This document shows, piece by piece, positions 29,342 through 31,280 of a DNA stretch of 31,280 nucleotides; the stretch's first letter is position 1; the number at the start of each line of letters is the position of its first letter. Made by a program: the position numbers and the translations under genes. The stretch comes from DATLED01 sp046597375 (GTDB taxonomy: Bacteria > Actinomycetota > Acidimicrobiia > Acidimicrobiales > CADCTF01). The DNA lies in NCBI GenBank assembly GCA_046597375.1, contig JBKJKM010000127.1:1-31280 (forward strand), read 5' to 3'. Below the pieces are notes generated by a model. That model was given only the letters and a program-made list of their open reading frames with translations. It did not search any database and was not told the DNA's origin.

Positions 29342-29953
29342 TCAGGCGGACCGACGTTCGGTGGGTTCGAGGAGGGGGCGGAGGCCGGCGTCGAAGAAGG
29401 CGTGCAACGATCCTGGAGGCGGGGCCAGCACGGCGGTCACGAGCACCCGGGCGACCCAATCGCCGAGCCGGGCGGGGTCGCGAGGCGCGATTCGTCCGCC
29501 TTCCATGGCGAGGGTGAAGAGGGCCGTGCTCACGTGAGCCGAGCGACCGAGCACCTCGGGGAGGTCGCGGATGAGATAGGGACCGAGGAGGTGCGGCTCG
29601 TCCTCGATCACCTTGGTGAGCACGGGGTGGGCACGGAAGACCCGGACGGTCTCGGCCAGCAGCTCCACCAGTGCTGTCACCGCATCGTCGGCCGAAGCCC
29701 ACGCCGTCGTGTCGGGGAGCGCCCGCTGCAGCTCGCGCTCGAAGAGGAGTTGGGTCATGTCCTTGACCGTGCCGACCTGACGGTAGACCGTCACCCGGTT
29801 GACGCCGACTTCCTCGGCCACGTCCTGCACCCGGGTGCGGGAGAGGCCGTGGCGTTGCACGACGCGAGCGAAGGCGTCGAGATAGGGATCGGCGTCGGTG
29901 GTCGGCGGTCCGGGGGCATGTAACAAAGCAGCGTCATTGTTGCACCGATGCAC
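29342..29953 (-). CDS. TetR-family transcriptional regulator
   Basis: A roughly 203-aa regulator. The N-terminal TetR DNA-binding domain is DPYLDAFARVVQRHGLSRTRVQDVAEEVGVNRVTVYRQVGTVKDMTQLLFERELQRAL, with the helix-turn-helix VQDVAEEVGVNRVTVYRQVG. The C-terminal ligand-binding half is helical (VTALVELLAETVRVFRAHPVLTKVIEDEPHLLGPYL). The ligand is unknown. No ATG is available in frame close to the domain; GTG 29953 is chosen, with TTG 29926 as the alternative. It is divergent from the SCP2-like gene, 72 bases away, and may regulate that gene and itself. Confidence 0.85.
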   Translation of the reverse strand: MHRCNNDAALLHAPGPPTTDADPYLDAFARVVQRHGLSRTRVQDVAEEVGVNRVTVYRQVGTVKDMTQLLFERELQRALPDTTAWASADDAVTALVELLAETVRVFRAHPVLTKVIEDEPHLLGPYLIRDLPEVLGRSAHVSTALFTLAMEGGRIAPRDPARLGDWVARVLVTAVLAPPPGSLHAFFDAGLRPLLEPTERRSA

Positions 29954-29971
29954 CCTTTTGGGGGAGAGTGT

Positions 29972-29989
29972 GCGGACGTCGCCGTCCGC
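29972..29989. promoter_or_regulatory. 7-base palindrome between tetR and the SCP2-like gene
   Basis: GCGGACG-TCGC-CGTCCGC is a perfect inverted repeat, about halfway between the divergent starts. It is a candidate operator for the TetR protein, or a 5'-leader hairpin of the rightward mRNA. Confidence 0.4.
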
Positions 29990-30025
29990 TCGCAGCCGTC
30001 GAGCCGACATCTTCAAGGAGAGCAG

Positions 30026-30409
30026 ATGCCCGAAACCTTCCTGTCCGAGAGCTGGTTCACCGAGGTCGACAAGATCCGGGCCGAGATCGGTGATGACGGT
30101 GCGGCGGCGGCCGACCTGAACCTCAACATCGTCGTCACCGGTGGTCCCGAGGGTGACAAGGAGATGCACCTCCACAACGGCGCCTTCGAGAAGGGCCTCG
30201 TCGATGGGGCTCCGACCAAGGTCACCGTTCCCTTCGAGGTGGCCAAGGCCATGTTCGTCGAGGGCAACCAGGCCATGGGTATGCAGGCCTTCATGTCCGG
30301 TCAGATCAAGATCGAGGGCGACATGTCGAAGCTCATGTCCATGCAGGGCCAAGCTCCCAGTGAGAACCAGGCCAAGCTGACCGAGCGCATCAAGGAAATC
30401 ACCGCCTGA
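30026..30409 (+). CDS. SCP2 sterol-binding-domain-like protein
   Basis: A 127-aa single-domain protein with the SCP2-like pattern: LNLNIVVTGGPEGDKEMHLHNGAFEKGLVDGAPTKVTVPFEVAKAMFVEGNQAMGMQAFMSGQIKIEGDMSKLMSMQG. The block ending in FMSGQIKIEGDMSKLM is the family's typical lipid-binding core (G-K-I-x-G-D-M-x-x-L). It probably binds fatty acyl or sterol-like ligands in the cytoplasm. AAGGAG lies 6 bases before the ATG, one of the few strong Shine-Dalgarno sites in this window, suggesting high expression. A strong intrinsic terminator follows, so it is a single-gene transcript. Confidence 0.88.
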   Translation: MPETFLSESWFTEVDKIRAEIGDDGAAAADLNLNIVVTGGPEGDKEMHLHNGAFEKGLVDGAPTKVTVPFEVAKAMFVEGNQAMGMQAFMSGQIKIEGDMSKLMSMQGQAPSENQAKLTERIKEITA

Positions 30410-30435
30410 GTCCGCTTCGTCGTTCGGAACACGAT

Positions 30436-30467
30436 CGCCCCCGTTCCTCTCGGAGCGGGGGCGTTTT
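30436..30467 (+). terminator. Strong intrinsic terminator after the SCP2-like gene
   Basis: A 13-pair stem with one G-T pair and a TCTC loop: CGCCCCCG pairs with CGGGGGCG (30436-30443 / 30456-30463) and is extended by TTCC / GGAG. TTTT follows at 30464-30467. Confidence 0.9.
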
Positions 30468-30500
30468 CGCGCCCGAACGGCGTCCCGGTGTTCTGACGCG

Positions 30501-30506
30501 TACCTT
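30501..30506 (+). promoter_or_regulatory. Candidate -10 for leaderless methyltransferase
   Basis: TACCTT ends exactly 6 bases before the ATG at 30513, in non-coding sequence downstream of a terminator. Confidence 0.5.
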
Positions 30507-30512
30507 GCCCTG

Positions 30513-31178
30513 ATGACGGAACCCGACGACCTGGCGGTCGTGCGTGGCGTGTACGACGCGGCCGCCGCGCCGTACGCGAAAGCGGTGGGCGTCCGACTGA
30601 GCGAAGCATTCGAGGGTCCGGTCGATCGAGCGCTCCTCGTGGCGTTCGTGGAGCTCGTGGGTCCGTCCCCCGGGCTGGTCGCGGACGTCGGTTGTGGACC
30701 AGGGCGGGTGGCTGCCTTCGTGGCTTCGCATGGGCTCGACGTCGTCGGCGTCGATCTGTCGCCGGCGATGCTCGCCGTGGCCCGGGCCGCCCACCCGGAC
30801 CTCCGGTTCGAGGAAGGGACGCTGACGGCGCTCCCGTTCGACGACCGGTCGCTCGCCGCCGCCGTCCTCTGGTACTCCATCATCCACACGAGACCGGAGG
30901 AGCTGCCAGAGGTGTTCGCCGAGATGGCTCGTGTGCTCGAACCGAGCGGCGAGCTCCTCGTGGGTTTCCAAGCGGGCGGCGGTGAATGCGTGCACCGGGT
31001 GGACGCCTACGGCACCGGCATGACCCTGCCCAGCTATCGGCACTCGCCGGGTTCGGTCGCCGATGCCGTCGACACGGCCGGTTTCCATGTCCACACCCGA
31101 GTCCGTCGTGAACCGGCACTCGCCCACGAGTCGACGCCCCAGGCGTTTGTCCTCGCCCAACGTCGGCCGCAGGGGTAA
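30513..31178 (+). CDS. Class I SAM-dependent methyltransferase
   Basis: A 221-aa methyltransferase. SAM-binding motif I is VADVGCGPGRVAAF (about 56-69), followed by the acidic end of strand 2 (VVGVDLSPAMLAVARAAHPDLRF), motif II region ALPFDDRSLAAAVLWYSIIHT, and FAEMARVLEPSGELLVGF. The N-terminus (VRGVYDAAAAPYAKAVG) fits the methyltransf_11/25 type. The acceptor is unknown. It is preceded by a terminator and has its own -10 6 bases before the ATG. The probable dcw cluster begins about 100 bases downstream. Confidence 0.9.
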   Translation: MTEPDDLAVVRGVYDAAAAPYAKAVGVRLSEAFEGPVDRALLVAFVELVGPSPGLVADVGCGPGRVAAFVASHGLDVVGVDLSPAMLAVARAAHPDLRFEEGTLTALPFDDRSLAAAVLWYSIIHTRPEELPEVFAEMARVLEPSGELLVGFQAGGGECVHRVDAYGTGMTLPSYRHSPGSVADAVDTAGFHVHTRVRREPALAHESTPQAFVLAQRRPQG

Positions 31179-31216
31179 CTCGAGGCGGAAATCGAGGCGG
31201 GAGGGGCGCAACGTGG

Positions 31217-31245
31217 TTGACCGGTGGCGGAGAGGGGCGTAAGGT
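31217..31245 (+). promoter_or_regulatory. Promoter at the right edge, probably for mraZ
   Basis: TTGACC (31217-31222), a 17-base spacer, then TAAGGT (31240-31245). The -10 lies inside the 10-base repeats described next, a layout that fits repression by MraZ. Confidence 0.65.
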
Positions 31246-31263
31246 GGCGGCAAGTGGCGCGAA
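31224..31263 (+). promoter_or_regulatory. Four tandem 10-base GTGGCG repeats, candidate MraZ operator
   Basis: GTGGCGGAGA, GGGGCGTAAG, GTGGCGGCAA and GTGGCGCGAA follow each other without a gap, a 10-base period equal to one helical turn. MraZ binds tandem GTGG/TGGG-type boxes with this period upstream of its own gene, the first of the dcw cell-wall/division cluster. The mraZ gene itself would lie beyond the window. Confidence 0.6.
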
Positions 31264-31280
31264 AGGGTTCCTGAGGGGGG

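Noticed and set aside
1..31280. tRNA, rRNA, riboswitch or mobile-element genes
   Set aside because: No TpsiC-arm-like GGTTCRANNCC with matching stems, no rRNA-like stretch, no known riboswitch core and no transposase or integrase motif was seen by eye; a tool-based scan (tRNAscan-SE, Infernal) could still find a cryptic one.

Overview
The window is GC-rich, gene-dense DNA with frequent GTG starts, very short intergenic gaps and many 1 to 4 base overlaps between genes. Gene content points to an actinobacterium. lexA sits divergent from a LysM-type SOS gene followed by nrdR, the same order as lexA/Rv2719c/nrdR in mycobacteria. A DUF3040 protein, a PPi-type phosphofructokinase and a putative mraZ (dcw cluster) promoter at the right edge agree with this. 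A deep-branching class such as Acidimicrobiia is my guess, not something the sequence proves. No rRNA, tRNA, CRISPR array, transposase or phage gene was seen.

Layout. (1) 1-2200: an OsmC N-terminal fragment between two 17-base inverted repeats, then a secreted, C-terminally anchored subtilisin and a GNAT acetyltransferase. (2) 2200-3903: an SOS region with lexA, three good LexA boxes and one weak one, a LysM membrane protein and nrdR. (3) 3910-12056: mostly metabolic and housekeeping genes: a lipocalin-like DUF7065-type protein, PPi-type phosphofructokinase, SRPBCC protein, small lipoprotein, SDR, inositol-monophosphatase-like enzyme, low-specificity threonine aldolase, PIG-L deacetylase, two-TM protein, MFS transporter and Nudix hydrolase. 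(4) 12061-13987: DNA polymerase IV and a DUF3040 protein, separated by a repeat-rich spacer. (5) 13988-19296, minus strand: GNAT, MoxR ATPase, DUF58 and transglutaminase (TgpA/DUF3488), a classic MoxR-DUF58-transglutaminase operon. (6) 19396-23514, plus strand: ROK kinase, acyl-CoA dehydrogenase, ElaA-like GNAT, an 85-aa conserved protein, HNH endonuclease and a lipoate-ligase-like protein. (7) 23651-28931: the most unusual part, a HTH/coiled-coil regulator divergent from a tight five-gene operon (stand-alone Clp N-domain protein, MoxR/AAA_5 ATPase, DUF2201/VWA protein, and two tandem paralogues of unknown family). (8) 28919-31280: SnoaL-like protein, TetR regulator, SCP2-like protein with a strong terminator, methyltransferase, then a promoter with 10-base GTGGCG repeats that looks like a MraZ operator.

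How the parts fit. The SOS region couples DNA damage to division arrest (LysM protein) and lies next to the regulator of dNTP supply (nrdR). The operon at 24.2-28.9 kb combines a substrate-recognition domain (Clp N), a AAA+ motor, a VWA partner whose metallopeptidase-like motif reads HHTGH instead of HExxH, and two proteins sharing an ungapped 46-residue block with conserved Cys, His, His and Cys. This makes it the best candidate for an undescribed system, probably an AAA+/VWA chaperone or remodelling machine. It and its likely regulator are driven by two nearly mirror-image promoters whose -35 hexamers overlap in one palindrome, and both genes appear to be leaderless. A -10 element (TANNNT) 6-7 bases before the start codon recurs across the window, so leaderless transcription seems common in this organism.
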